Origin: an uncultured Bacteroidales bacterium
GTDB taxonomy: Bacteria > Bacteroidota > Bacteroidia > Bacteroidales > Paludibacteraceae
Assembly (NCBI GenBank): GCA_902771935.1
Contig: CACXYM010000007.1
Coordinates: 124,001-188,000 of the forward strand
Direction: 5' to 3'
Length of the DNA: 64,000 nucleotides
The notes under the pieces were generated by a model. The model ran no database searches, was not told the origin of the DNA, and saw nothing but the letters and a program-made list of their open reading frames with translations. This document shows positions 1 through 8,951 of the stretch, one piece after another. Position 1 is the stretch's first letter. Each line of letters opens with the position of its first letter. The translations under genes and the position numbers were made by a program.

Positions 1-716
1 CATTTGCAAAACTCCTGCAAGAAGGTGCTATCAAAACCGATATCCCCACTCTCTTCATGGGATCAACTGAAGCGGAAGCCGTTAAACTCTTCGCCAACAC
101 ATATCTCGCTCTGCGTGTCAGCTACTTCAACGAACTGGATACCTACGCAGAGATGAAAGGTCTAGATACCAAGCAGATTATAGAAGGCGTCTGTCTCGAT
201 CCGCGTATCGGCTCGCATTATAATAACCCGTCATTCGGATATGGTGGATATTGCTTGCCCAAAGACACGAAACAACTTCTCGCCAACTATCAAAATGTGC
301 CGGAAAACCTCATCGAAGCAATTGTGGAGAGTAACCGCACTCGTAAAGACTTTATCGCTGACCGCGTACTTGCCAAAGCTGGTTATTACGCATATAGCGA
401 AGAAAATAGCTGGGATGCCAAACAGGAAAAAACCGTAACCATCGGCGTTTATCGCTTGACCATGAAGTCCAATAGCGACAATTTCCGACAATCGTCTATC
501 CAAGGCATCATGAAACGAGTCAAGGCTAAAGGCGCTAAAGTCATTATCTACGAACCAACACTCGAAGACGGTACTACCTTCTTCGGTTCCCTCGTAGTAA
601 ACGACCTCAACAAGTTCAAAGCACTATCCAACGCCATCATCGCTAACCGCTACAACGAAGATTTGGAAGACGTGCAAGACAAAATATACACTCGAGATAT
701 TTTTAAACGAGACTGA
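1..716 (+). CDS. ugd: UDP-glucose 6-dehydrogenase, 5'-truncated by window edge
   Basis: Oxidises UDP-glucose to UDP-glucuronate, or a related nucleotide sugar, with NAD+ to supply an acidic sugar for surface polysaccharide. The reading frame is open from base 3, so the N-terminal Rossmann domain lies left of the window and the Met at 57 is internal. Visible parts are the central helical domain ([11 protein letters not shown], ending in YFNELD) and the motif [13 protein letters not shown], which carries the catalytic Cys. After it comes the C-terminal UDP-binding domain. The gene ends one base before the next start and is the first visible member of the polysaccharide operon. A related UDP-ManNAc dehydrogenase is possible but fits less well. 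Confidence 0.88.
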   Translation, partial: FAKLLQEGAIKTDIPTLFMGSTEAEAVKLFANTYLALRVSYFNELDTYAEMKGLDTKQIIEGVCLDPRIGSHYNNPSFGYGGYCLPKDTKQLLANYQNVPENLIEAIVESNRTRKDFIADRVLAKAGYYAYSEENSWDAKQEKTVTIGVYRLTMKSNSDNFRQSSIQGIMKRVKAKGAKVIIYEPTLEDGTTFFGSLVVNDLNKFKALSNAIIANRYNEDLEDVQDKIYTRDIFKRD

Positions 717-717
717 A

Positions 718-1434
718 ATGATTACAACAGCAGTTATAATGGCGGCAGGAATGGGTACAAGATTCGGAAAAATGACCGACCAACAGCCCAAAGGATTTGT
801 GCTCTTCAAGAACAAACCGATGATTCTGCGTTCCATTGACACGCTTATCGCATGTGGCATCAAGCGCATTATTATCGGAACAGGTTATCATAAAGAGGCA
901 TATGAAGAATTGTGCAAAAAGTACCCACAAATCGAGTGCGTCTATAGTCAAAAATACGCCGAAACAAACAGCATGTACACCTTGTACAACTGCCGCGAAG
1001 CTATCGGAAACGACAATTTCCTTTTGTTGGAATCAGATTTGGTCTTTGACCAAGAAGCAATATCATCACTCCTGCGATGTGAATTTGATTCGGCAATGCT
1101 GATTACTTCTGTAAGAAAATTTCAAGATCAGTACTACGTGGAAATGAACGACAAGCAGGAATTGGTCCGTTGTTCAACCAATAAGGCAGAACTTAATCCT
1201 TCTGGAGAATTGGTAGGAATACATAAAATAAGTAATACCTTCTATCAATTGATGGTTAACGATTATGCTGCCAAAATAGAAAAATATCCGAAGCTTGGCT
1301 ATGAATATGAACTTTTAGACATTTCGCAACATAAGTTGCCGCTAAATGTACTGAAAAACGATTCTTGTGTGTGGTACGAGATTGATGATATTGAGGACCT
1401 AAACTACGCCCAAGAGCACATTAAAATGGACTAA
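718..1434 (+). CDS. Sugar/choline-type nucleotidyltransferase, candidate AEP cytidylyltransferase (PntC-like)
   Basis: A 238-residue protein with an MobA/LicC-like nucleotidyltransferase fold. The N-terminal signature AAGMGTRFG...PKG (residues 9-25) binds the NTP. ESDLVF (about 105-110) supplies the metal-binding Asp. NSMYTLY (84-90) and the C-terminal YEIDDIEDL resemble LicC-type choline-phosphate cytidylyltransferases. It sits directly upstream of three AEP biosynthesis genes, so the likely reaction is CTP + 2-aminoethylphosphonate to CMP-AEP, as described for PntC. That substrate is inferred from context. A phosphocholine or sugar-1-phosphate nucleotidyltransferase is the alternative. Confidence 0.75.
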   Translation: MITTAVIMAAGMGTRFGKMTDQQPKGFVLFKNKPMILRSIDTLIACGIKRIIIGTGYHKEAYEELCKKYPQIECVYSQKYAETNSMYTLYNCREAIGNDNFLLLESDLVFDQEAISSLLRCEFDSAMLITSVRKFQDQYYVEMNDKQELVRCSTNKAELNPSGELVGIHKISNTFYQLMVNDYAAKIEKYPKLGYEYELLDISQHKLPLNVLKNDSCVWYEIDDIEDLNYAQEHIKMD

Positions 1435-1448
1435 AAAAACAAAATAAT

Positions 1449-2759
1449 ATGGCAAAAACAGTTTATCTCGGCATGATTGCCGACATTATGCATCCGGGAC
1501 TGATTAACATCATCACAGAAGGTGCAAAGTACGGAAACGTTATGATTGGCTTGTTTACAGACAAGGCCATTGCAACACACAAACGCTTGCCTTACCTAAA
1601 CTATGAGCAACGAAAAAATGTGGTAGAACACATCAACGGCGTGAGCGAAGTTGTACCACAAGACGATTGGAGTTATGTCCCGAACCTGAAAAAGTATAAG
1701 CCGGATTACATCATTCACGGCGATGATTGGAAAGAAGGACCGGATAAATATATTCGCGAGGAAGTATTCGCTTTAATGAAACAACAAGGTGGTGAAGTGA
1801 TTGAAATTCCATATACACAGGGAATAACATCTTCTGGACTTGCGAAAGAACTGGAATCGCTTGGCACGACACCACAAGCAAGATTGAAATCCTTGCGCAG
1901 ATTAATCAGCGCAAAACCCATTGTACGGATCTTGGAATCTCATTGCGGCTTAACAGGTTTGATTGTTGAACACACTAGCATAGAAGTAGATAATGTGCAT
2001 AAAGAGTTTGATGGCATGTGGTCAAGCTCACTTACCGATTCCACTTCAAAAGGAAAACCCGATATCGAAGCTGTTGATTTAACTACGCGCCTTCACGATT
2101 TAAATGATACCCTGGAGGTAACCACAAAACCAATCATCTATGACGGAGATACAGGAGGAAAAACTGAGCACTTTGCTTTTACTGTTCGCACTCTTGAGCG
2201 CTTAGGAATTTCCGCTGTTATCATCGAAGATAAAGTAGGCCTCAAACAAAATTCTTTGTTCGGTACTGATGCGGTTCAAACACAAGATACGATTGAAAAC
2301 TTCTGCCATAAAATTCAAGTCGGAAAAGCATCCCAAGTCACAAATGACTTTATGATCATTGCTCGAATCGAATCCTTAATTGCCGGAAAACCAGTGGATG
2401 ATGCTTTGGAACGTGCTTTCGCTTACGTTGAAGCAGGTGCTGATGGAGTAATGATTCACTCGAAAAACAAAGACGGAATGGATGTTAAAGAGTTCTGTAC
2501 ACGCTTCAGAATGAAAGATGCGCACACTCCAATCGTAGTCGTTCCAACTACCTACAACCAATACACAGAAGAAGAACTGGCGACTTGGGGCGTAAACATA
2601 GTAATTTATGCCAATCATATGTTGCGTAGTGCATATCCGGCCATGGTTCATTGCGCAGAGTCCATTTTAAAACATAGTCGGAGTCTTGAGGCATCAAATG
2701 AATATTGTATGCCAATCAAAGAAATTTTGAATCTTATTCCGGGAACAAAACAAAAATAA
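1449..2759 (+). CDS. aepX: Phosphoenolpyruvate mutase with N-terminal cytidylyltransferase-like domain
   Basis: Rearranges PEP to phosphonopyruvate, the C-P bond-forming step of phosphonate synthesis. The 436-residue protein has two parts. Residues 1-135 form a TagD-like cytidylyltransferase domain. Residues about 150-430 form the PEP mutase/isocitrate lyase barrel, with the diagnostic EDKVGLKQNS motif at 260-269 and the metal-binding YDGDTGG at 231-237. The N-terminal domain looks impaired: the usual HxGH is HPGL (residues 15-18), and the ISSTxxR-type motif is TSSGLAK. The gene is one base from the next one. Family assignment is firm; loss of activity in the N-terminal domain is inference. 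Confidence 0.95.
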   Translation: MAKTVYLGMIADIMHPGLINIITEGAKYGNVMIGLFTDKAIATHKRLPYLNYEQRKNVVEHINGVSEVVPQDDWSYVPNLKKYKPDYIIHGDDWKEGPDKYIREEVFALMKQQGGEVIEIPYTQGITSSGLAKELESLGTTPQARLKSLRRLISAKPIVRILESHCGLTGLIVEHTSIEVDNVHKEFDGMWSSSLTDSTSKGKPDIEAVDLTTRLHDLNDTLEVTTKPIIYDGDTGGKTEHFAFTVRTLERLGISAVIIEDKVGLKQNSLFGTDAVQTQDTIENFCHKIQVGKASQVTNDFMIIARIESLIAGKPVDDALERAFAYVEAGADGVMIHSKNKDGMDVKEFCTRFRMKDAHTPIVVVPTTYNQYTEEELATWGVNIVIYANHMLRSAYPAMVHCAESILKHSRSLEASNEYCMPIKEILNLIPGTKQK

Positions 2760-2760
2760 C

Positions 2761-3888
2761 ATGATACGACCAAGTTTTTTCATTGATACGCTTGTAGCAC
2801 AAGGCATTCAGTTCTTTGCAGGAGTACCGGATTCTCTGCTGAAGAATTTATGTGCCTACATTACCGATAGCATCGAGCCAAAGCACAACATCATTGCCGC
2901 TAACGAAGGGGGTGCAGTCGCATTGGCTGCAGGATATCACCTCGCTACAGGCAAAATAGGAATGGTATACATGCAAAATTCCGGAGAAGGCAACACCATC
3001 AATCCTCTCGCCTCATTAACGGATAAGGATGTATACAACATTCCGCTTTTATTGGTTATCGGATGGCGCGGCAAACCGGGTGTTCATGATGAACCGCAAC
3101 ATGTCAAACAAGGCAAAATCACACTGCCACTACTGGAAACAATGGGAATCCCATATGCCGTACTCGATAAAGAAGAAACTCCAGCACAGGAACAAATTCT
3201 AAAAGCTATTGAATACATTAAGGCAACCAACGAAGCCTATGCAATAGTGATCGAAAAAGACACCTTTGACACGTATAAACTGCCTTCCGCAGTCCCAACA
3301 TTACCTTTGAGCCGCGAAGAGGCCATACAACAAGTAGCCGGAAGAATTGGTAAAAAAGATGTTATCGTTAGCACAACAGGAATGATTTCACGAGAATTGT
3401 TCGAATATCGTGCAGGTAAGAATGAAGGACATGAACGGGATTTTTTAACCGTAGGCTCAATGGGACACGCTTCACAGATTGCATTAGGCATCGCATTAGA
3501 ACAGCCACAAAGACATGTTTGGTGCTTTGACGGAGATGGTGCCACCATTATGCATATGGGTAACATGGCTATTGTCGGTACACAAGCTCCCAAAAACTAC
3601 ATTCATGTCATTTTCAACAATGGAGCACATGATTCAGTCGGTGGTCAACCAACTGTAGGCCTACAAATAGACCTTCCTCAACTTGCTACTGCGATGAAAT
3701 ATAAAACGATATTAAACGCAGCTACAAAAGAAGAACTGAATGCAGCCTTGCAACAATTACAAACGGCTGAATTACCTGCTTTGTTGCAAATCTGCGTGCA
3801 CAAAGGTAACCGCGCTGATCTTGGTAGACCGACTACTACTCCACAACAAAATAAACAAGCATTTATGAACTTCCTTAAACAACAATAA
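2761..3888 (+). CDS. aepY: Phosphonopyruvate decarboxylase
   Basis: A thiamine-diphosphate enzyme that decarboxylates phosphonopyruvate to phosphonoacetaldehyde and so pulls the unfavourable mutase reaction forward. The 375 residues match the family length. NEGGAVALAAGYHLATGK (from about residue 48) carries the cofactor-activating Glu. The TPP/Mg motif begins FDGDGATIMHMG near residue 255 and ends about 28 residues later in FNNGAHDSVGGQPT. It lies between the mutase and the transaminase with 1-base gaps, so the three genes are probably co-translated. Confidence 0.95.
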   Translation: MIRPSFFIDTLVAQGIQFFAGVPDSLLKNLCAYITDSIEPKHNIIAANEGGAVALAAGYHLATGKIGMVYMQNSGEGNTINPLASLTDKDVYNIPLLLVIGWRGKPGVHDEPQHVKQGKITLPLLETMGIPYAVLDKEETPAQEQILKAIEYIKATNEAYAIVIEKDTFDTYKLPSAVPTLPLSREEAIQQVAGRIGKKDVIVSTTGMISRELFEYRAGKNEGHERDFLTVGSMGHASQIALGIALEQPQRHVWCFDGDGATIMHMGNMAIVGTQAPKNYIHVIFNNGAHDSVGGQPTVGLQIDLPQLATAMKYKTILNAATKEELNAALQQLQTAELPALLQICVHKGNRADLGRPTTTPQQNKQAFMNFLKQQ

Positions 3889-3889
3889 T

Positions 3890-5014
3890 ATGGAACAGAT
3901 GCATATCAAACGTAACATTCTGCTCAATCCTGGACCTGCAACAACGACTGATACTGTCAAATTAGCTCAGGTCGTTCCCGATATCTGTCCGAGAGAAAAA
4001 GAATTTGCTGGACTAATGAAGGGATTACGAAACGATCTGTTAAAATTGGCACATGCCAATCCAAACGAATACACATCCGTTCTATTCTGCGGGTCCGGAA
4101 CCATCAATATAGATATCTGCCTAAACTCACTATTGCCGGAAGGGAAACAAATCCTGGTGGTTAACAATGGTGCCTATTCGACACGTGCTGTTGAAGTATG
4201 TGATGCTTACCATTTGCCCCATATTGATCTCAAATCATCTGTATTTGAGCGTCCAGATTTGGCAAAAGTTGAACAGACTCTTAAAGAAAATCCTGATATC
4301 GCTATAGTCTACACAACACACCACGAAACGGGAACAGGCTTGCTTAATCCGATTCGGGAGATTGGAGCATTAGCTCATAAGTATGGAGCCATATTCGTCA
4401 CAGATACGACTTCATCACTTGGAATGATTCCTGTAGATGTTGAAAAAGACAATATTGATTTCTGCTTTGCATCTGCACAAAAAGGCATCATGGCCATGGC
4501 TGGTCTATCATTTGTAATAGGTCGTGAGCAAATTATCCGCGCATCAAAGAATTACCCTACCCGTTCGTATTACTGCAATCTATTTCTACAATACGACTAC
4601 TTTGAGAAAACAGGAGAAATGCATTTCACACCTCCTGTACAAACAATATATGCAACCATTCAGGCTTTAAAAGAGTTTTTTGAGGAGGGAGAGGATGCCA
4701 AGTTCGCTAGGCATCACAGGGTATATGAGGCAATTCATGAAGGTATTGACAAACTGGGTCTGAAAACAGTAATAGATAGAAATATTGAATCCGGTTTAGT
4801 TGTATCAGTCCAGTATCCGGATGATCCAAACTGGAGTTTTGAGAAAGTACATGACTATTGCTACGAACGCGGATTTACCATTTATCCGGGAAAAATTAGT
4901 ACATCGGATACTTTCCGCCTGTGCGCATTGGGAGCAATAGATGAGCAAGACATTAAGGATTTTTTTGTGGTATTCCGTGAAGCGTTGAATAAATTTGAAA
5001 TAAAGCATAAATAA
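3890..5014 (+). CDS. phnW: 2-aminoethylphosphonate-pyruvate transaminase
   Basis: A PLP aminotransferase of fold type I that interconverts phosphonoacetaldehyde and 2-aminoethylphosphonate, using alanine/pyruvate. PhnW is often degradative, but next to mutase and decarboxylase genes it should run in the synthetic direction. The PLP lysine is in SAQKGIMA (Lys198). The N-terminal substrate region reads LLNPGPATTTDTVK, as usual for the family. The 374-residue length is typical. The stop codon shares one base with the start of the flippase gene (TAATG), linking AEP synthesis to the polysaccharide genes. Confidence 0.94.
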   Translation: MEQMHIKRNILLNPGPATTTDTVKLAQVVPDICPREKEFAGLMKGLRNDLLKLAHANPNEYTSVLFCGSGTINIDICLNSLLPEGKQILVVNNGAYSTRAVEVCDAYHLPHIDLKSSVFERPDLAKVEQTLKENPDIAIVYTTHHETGTGLLNPIREIGALAHKYGAIFVTDTTSSLGMIPVDVEKDNIDFCFASAQKGIMAMAGLSFVIGREQIIRASKNYPTRSYYCNLFLQYDYFEKTGEMHFTPPVQTIYATIQALKEFFEEGEDAKFARHHRVYEAIHEGIDKLGLKTVIDRNIESGLVVSVQYPDDPNWSFEKVHDYCYERGFTIYPGKISTSDTFRLCALGAIDEQDIKDFFVVFREALNKFEIKHK

Positions 5015-6456
5015 TGCCCGATACGCTGAAGAAACAGACTATAACCGGAGTCTTTTGGAGTGGCCTCGAAAGATTCTCAGTACAAGGAGTAACATTTTTA
5101 GTACAACTTGTCCTGGCTCGTCTATTGACTCCTAATGAATACGGATTAATCGGGATGTTAGTTGTTTTTCTTCAGATCGGTCAAGTGTTTATAGATAGTG
5201 GTTTTGCCAATGCTCTTATTCAAAAGAAAGAATGTACACCGGCAGATTTCGCTACGGTATTTTACTATAATCTACTATTATCGCTTGCCATTTATGCTAT
5301 TCTTTTCTTTACTGCGCCATTCATAGCCTCATTTTACAATCAAGATATTCTTATACCCTTGTTAAGGCTGTTATCACTAACATTGATAATCAATGCATTA
5401 GCTATAGTCCAGAAAACCATTCTTGTTAAGCGAGTCGATTTTAGGACACAAACTAAAGTATCACTATTTAGTGCAATCTTATCAGGCATTATAGGTATAT
5501 CATTAGCATCTAAATCATTCGGAGTGTGGGCATTATGCTGGCAACAAATTAGCTTTAGCTTTTTACAACTATTTTTTTACACTTTATATGTTCATTGGTT
5601 ACCTAATTCAAAATTCAGCAAAGAATCGTTTATCAAATTATTTAATTTTGGTTCTAAACTATTAATCTCTAGCTTAATTAGCGTAATCTACAAGAACTTA
5701 TACTCGGTTGTTATAGGTAAAAAATTCACAGCAGCAGAATTAGGTTATTATACTCGAGCCGAGCAATTTGCAATGTTTCCTTCCAATAACCTAGGTAACA
5801 TTATTGCTCGAGTTGCCTTTCCTATTTTTAGTAAAATTCAAGATGACACCCCTAAACTATGTACTGCCTATCGTAGAATCATACAATACTCATCGTACAT
5901 CATATTTCCTTTGATGTGTGGCTTGATAGCAATAGCCGAGCCTTTGATAACTGTTTTACTCACAGAAAAATGGTTAGGCATCGTACCACTTTTACAGATT
6001 TTATGCATCGATTGGATGTTGGATCATCTTAGTATAATAAATCTTAATCTCTTGTATGTTAAAGGACGATCTGATTGGGCATTGCGTTTAGAGATAATAA
6101 AAAAAATTATAGCTATTATTATTTTAATCGCTACAATTCCGTTTGGATTAACGATAATGTGCTGGGGGAGAGTATTATATTCTATTATTGCTACCATCAT
6201 AAATACTCATTATACTCGTATCCTCATCAATCTTAATTTTTTCCAGCAGATGATAGATATCATACCATATTTGATTGGAGCACTAGTCATGGCCGCTATT
6301 GTTTATGGAGTAAATTTACTTATATCTACATCCATTTCCCAAGTCATTATTGGGATGCTGATAGGAGTAATTATTTATGCGATTATCACTTTCATATGCT
6401 ATAAAGGAATACGAACGCGCTTGATTTGTTACATAAAAAACAGAAAAAGAGAATAA
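5014..6456 (+). CDS. Polysaccharide flippase (MOP superfamily, WzxC-like)
   Basis: A 480-residue, highly hydrophobic protein with roughly 12-14 transmembrane stretches. It begins with LKKQTITGVFWSGLERF and LLTPNEYGLIGM, the typical opening of WzxC/RfbX-type flippases. Its expected role is to move the undecaprenyl-linked repeat unit across the inner membrane. The stretch VKRVDFRTQTKVSL is a cytoplasmic loop shared by the family. The start overlaps the phnW stop by one base. Flippase is the secure call; substrate cannot be read from sequence. Confidence 0.9.
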   Translation: MPDTLKKQTITGVFWSGLERFSVQGVTFLVQLVLARLLTPNEYGLIGMLVVFLQIGQVFIDSGFANALIQKKECTPADFATVFYYNLLLSLAIYAILFFTAPFIASFYNQDILIPLLRLLSLTLIINALAIVQKTILVKRVDFRTQTKVSLFSAILSGIIGISLASKSFGVWALCWQQISFSFLQLFFYTLYVHWLPNSKFSKESFIKLFNFGSKLLISSLISVIYKNLYSVVIGKKFTAAELGYYTRAEQFAMFPSNNLGNIIARVAFPIFSKIQDDTPKLCTAYRRIIQYSSYIIFPLMCGLIAIAEPLITVLLTEKWLGIVPLLQILCIDWMLDHLSIINLNLLYVKGRSDWALRLEIIKKIIAIIILIATIPFGLTIMCWGRVLYSIIATIINTHYTRILINLNFFQQMIDIIPYLIGALVMAAIVYGVNLLISTSISQVIIGMLIGVIIYAIITFICYKGIRTRLICYIKNRKRE

Positions 6457-7746
6457 GTGGATTTTTTTACTAAACATATAATAATCCCATTTTGGAAAAC
6501 ACGATTTGGACAAATACTTCACCAATTGATTGATTGGTGCAAAATTACTTATTATATCTACTTCTTAAAACCGAAAATAGAAAAGCGAATTGCTAAGCAA
6601 GATAAATTAAGTATCGTGTTTTTTGTGATTAATGTTTCTATGTGGAAAGCAGACAGCATTGTAAAGGAGTTATTAAGTAATCCACATTACGATATCCATA
6701 TCGTTAGTTTTCTATATCCGCAATTTACTATTGAGCGCAGAAAAGAGATGCAAAAACAGATGGAAGAATTCTTTACAAAAAAGAACTATCCGTACATAAA
6801 CAGCTATGATTTTAGCACCAATACCTATTTCGACATTCGCACTTTACATCCGGATATCATTTTTTATAATCAACCATATAATTTAGGCTATTCCGGATAT
6901 CAATTACAGCATTTTTGGAAAACATCGCTTTTTGCATATATACCATATTGTTTAAATATTGAGAAAAATGATGTTTTTTACGATACTTTATATATCAATG
7001 TATGTAAATATGTTTTCCTTCCAACGCAATTGGATTTATCTTTAGTGCAATCCAAGACAAAAACAAAGGCATATAATTGTAAAGTCGTTGGCAATTTATT
7101 CTACGATGAATTAAAAGAAGCTCAGCATTCTGATCATAATGTTTGGAAAGATAATACTCGAAAACACATCATTTGGGCTCCCCATCATTCTATTTTGCCG
7201 AATGACGAATTACAATATTCTACTTTCCTTAGGTATGCCAATTATATGTTATATTTGGCTGATAAATATAAAGATGTTGTTGAGTTTGCATTCAAGCCGC
7301 ATCCCGCCCTCAAAGATAAACTTTATCAATCGCCGGATTGGGGGTATGAGCGGACTAATCAATATTATACGAAATGGGCAAACATGTCCAATACATTTAT
7401 AGCAGACGGATCCTATGCAAATTTATTTGCGCAATCGGATGCTATGATACATGACTGTTCAACCTTTAGTTGTGAATACCTATACACCAACAAACCGGTC
7501 CTGTTTTTACTAAAGGAAACTAATAATACACCCTTAACTGAGTTAGGCGCTTCTTGTCTGAACATGCACTACCATGCATATCAAGAAAAAGAAATAGAAG
7601 AATTTATAAATAATGTCATATCCGGAATTGATGTTCTGAAGAAACAACGACACTATTTTGTAGAACATAATCTTACAAAATTTGACGACACATCAACAAC
7701 ATCAAATATTATCCAGGAACTGAATAATCTTTTTATATCACAATGA
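6457..7746 (+). CDS. CDP-glycerol glycerophosphotransferase-like protein, candidate AEP transferase
   Basis: A 429-residue protein with a TagB/TagF-type GT-B domain in its C-terminal half: WAPHHSI (about 241), FKPHPALKDKL (about 280), then SDAMIHDCSTFSCEYL (about 327-342), where the family acceptor/donor site lies. It starts at GTG immediately after the flippase stop; no ATG lies nearby upstream. Family members move an alcohol-phosphate from a CDP carrier onto a glycan. No CDP-glycerol synthase gene is visible, but CMP-AEP is a predicted local product, so this is the best candidate to put AEP onto the polysaccharide. That substrate is inference. The gene overlaps the next one by 4 bases. Confidence 0.8.
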   Translation: MDFFTKHIIIPFWKTRFGQILHQLIDWCKITYYIYFLKPKIEKRIAKQDKLSIVFFVINVSMWKADSIVKELLSNPHYDIHIVSFLYPQFTIERRKEMQKQMEEFFTKKNYPYINSYDFSTNTYFDIRTLHPDIIFYNQPYNLGYSGYQLQHFWKTSLFAYIPYCLNIEKNDVFYDTLYINVCKYVFLPTQLDLSLVQSKTKTKAYNCKVVGNLFYDELKEAQHSDHNVWKDNTRKHIIWAPHHSILPNDELQYSTFLRYANYMLYLADKYKDVVEFAFKPHPALKDKLYQSPDWGYERTNQYYTKWANMSNTFIADGSYANLFAQSDAMIHDCSTFSCEYLYTNKPVLFLLKETNNTPLTELGASCLNMHYHAYQEKEIEEFINNVISGIDVLKKQRHYFVEHNLTKFDDTSTTSNIIQELNNLFISQ

Positions 7747-8939
7747 GAACCATCCTATTTTTACATCATATCTCAAGCATAGGCGGCGGAAGTTTTTGCT
7801 TACTCAACATACTCCGCGAAATAGACCGCAGTTTATTTCGCCCGATTGTGCTACTGAAAGAACCAGGCCCATTAACAAACGAGTTAAGCCAATTGGGAAT
7901 AACTTTTTACTTCTTGAGTGATATGACTGTTGTTCCATATAATCAATCTATTTTGAGATTCAACACGCTCATATCTTATATTGGCATCCGCAGGTCACTG
8001 CACTCCTTTAGTGCATTCCTATCCAAGCACCAGGACATAGATATTGTATACTTAAATAACATGATGCTAGCTCCATATCTTAGAATAGCCAAACAGCATC
8101 ATAAAAAAACATTAATTCATATTAGAGAACATTGGCCGCTGGATGAACACACATTACAACTACGCAGAATACAAAATGCAATATATCAGCATGCAGATCA
8201 AGTCGTTGCCATCAATAAATATAGTGCTTCTCTGTGCCACAACATAGATAATCGTCAACTACATATTATCTACGACTGGATTGATTTCAGTGAGCGGTAT
8301 AAAAGCTTGCCATTGCATGATATCCTTAAAGAAGATACATTTGGACTTAAAGTCTTTTTGTATACTGGAGGGACAAGTCGGATTAAGGGGAGCTTGCAAA
8401 TATTAAGGACTTTTCATAGCATCAAAAAGGATAATTATAGATTAATCATATTGGGTGATAATTTTAACATTTCGACAATAGGCTTACGCGGACAACTAAA
8501 GCTATTTTTGCATAGAATAGGCTATAACACATATCAATACAGGCTCAGGAGCATCATAGACTCTGATTCTCGTATTTTTATCATTCCCGCGACATATAAG
8601 ATCCAACATTTATTGCAACAAGTAGATTGCGTATTAAGTTATTTTACTATACCCCATGCAAATTTGATATTGGCAGAGTCCATTATTAACAATACCATAT
8701 GCATAGCTTCCAAGAACGAAGAAGCATTAGAATATTCAGACAATGGGAAATTAGCCCTACTATTCACAGCAAACGATATGATGGATTTTCGCAATACTAT
8801 CTTATCGTTTGAATCTAAGTCAAAAGATTTAAAAGATAGACTCCAACACGAATCGTTTAAAATAAAATGTTTATTTGATAAAAAAGTTAACGTTAATAAG
8901 CTTAACGCAGTACTCAAAAGTTTATCATTAGAATGTTAG
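7743..8939 (+). CDS. Glycosyltransferase, family 4-like
   Basis: A 398-residue GT-B glycosyltransferase. The N-terminus FLHHISSIGGGSFCLLNIL is the acceptor-side glycine-rich loop of GT4 enzymes. The centre has YTGGTSRIKGSLQIL (about residue 205), the start of the donor domain. The usual EX7E region is weak (LILAESIINNT, about 308). It presumably adds one sugar of the repeat unit at the cytoplasmic face of the membrane. Donor and linkage cannot be predicted. Its start overlaps the previous stop (ATGA). A + T content rises through this stretch (about 7-12 kb), common for repeat-unit-specific genes. Confidence 0.82.
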   Translation: MRTILFLHHISSIGGGSFCLLNILREIDRSLFRPIVLLKEPGPLTNELSQLGITFYFLSDMTVVPYNQSILRFNTLISYIGIRRSLHSFSAFLSKHQDIDIVYLNNMMLAPYLRIAKQHHKKTLIHIREHWPLDEHTLQLRRIQNAIYQHADQVVAINKYSASLCHNIDNRQLHIIYDWIDFSERYKSLPLHDILKEDTFGLKVFLYTGGTSRIKGSLQILRTFHSIKKDNYRLIILGDNFNISTIGLRGQLKLFLHRIGYNTYQYRLRSIIDSDSRIFIIPATYKIQHLLQQVDCVLSYFTIPHANLILAESIINNTICIASKNEEALEYSDNGKLALLFTANDMMDFRNTILSFESKSKDLKDRLQHESFKIKCLFDKKVNVNKLNAVLKSLSLEC

Positions 8940-8951
8940 AAAAATATTAAA

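Noticed and set aside
1449..1853. AepX N-terminal domain as an active glycerol-3-phosphate cytidylyltransferase
   Set aside because: HxGH is broken (HPGL) and the ISSTxxR-type motif altered, so CDP-glycerol supply from this domain is unlikely.
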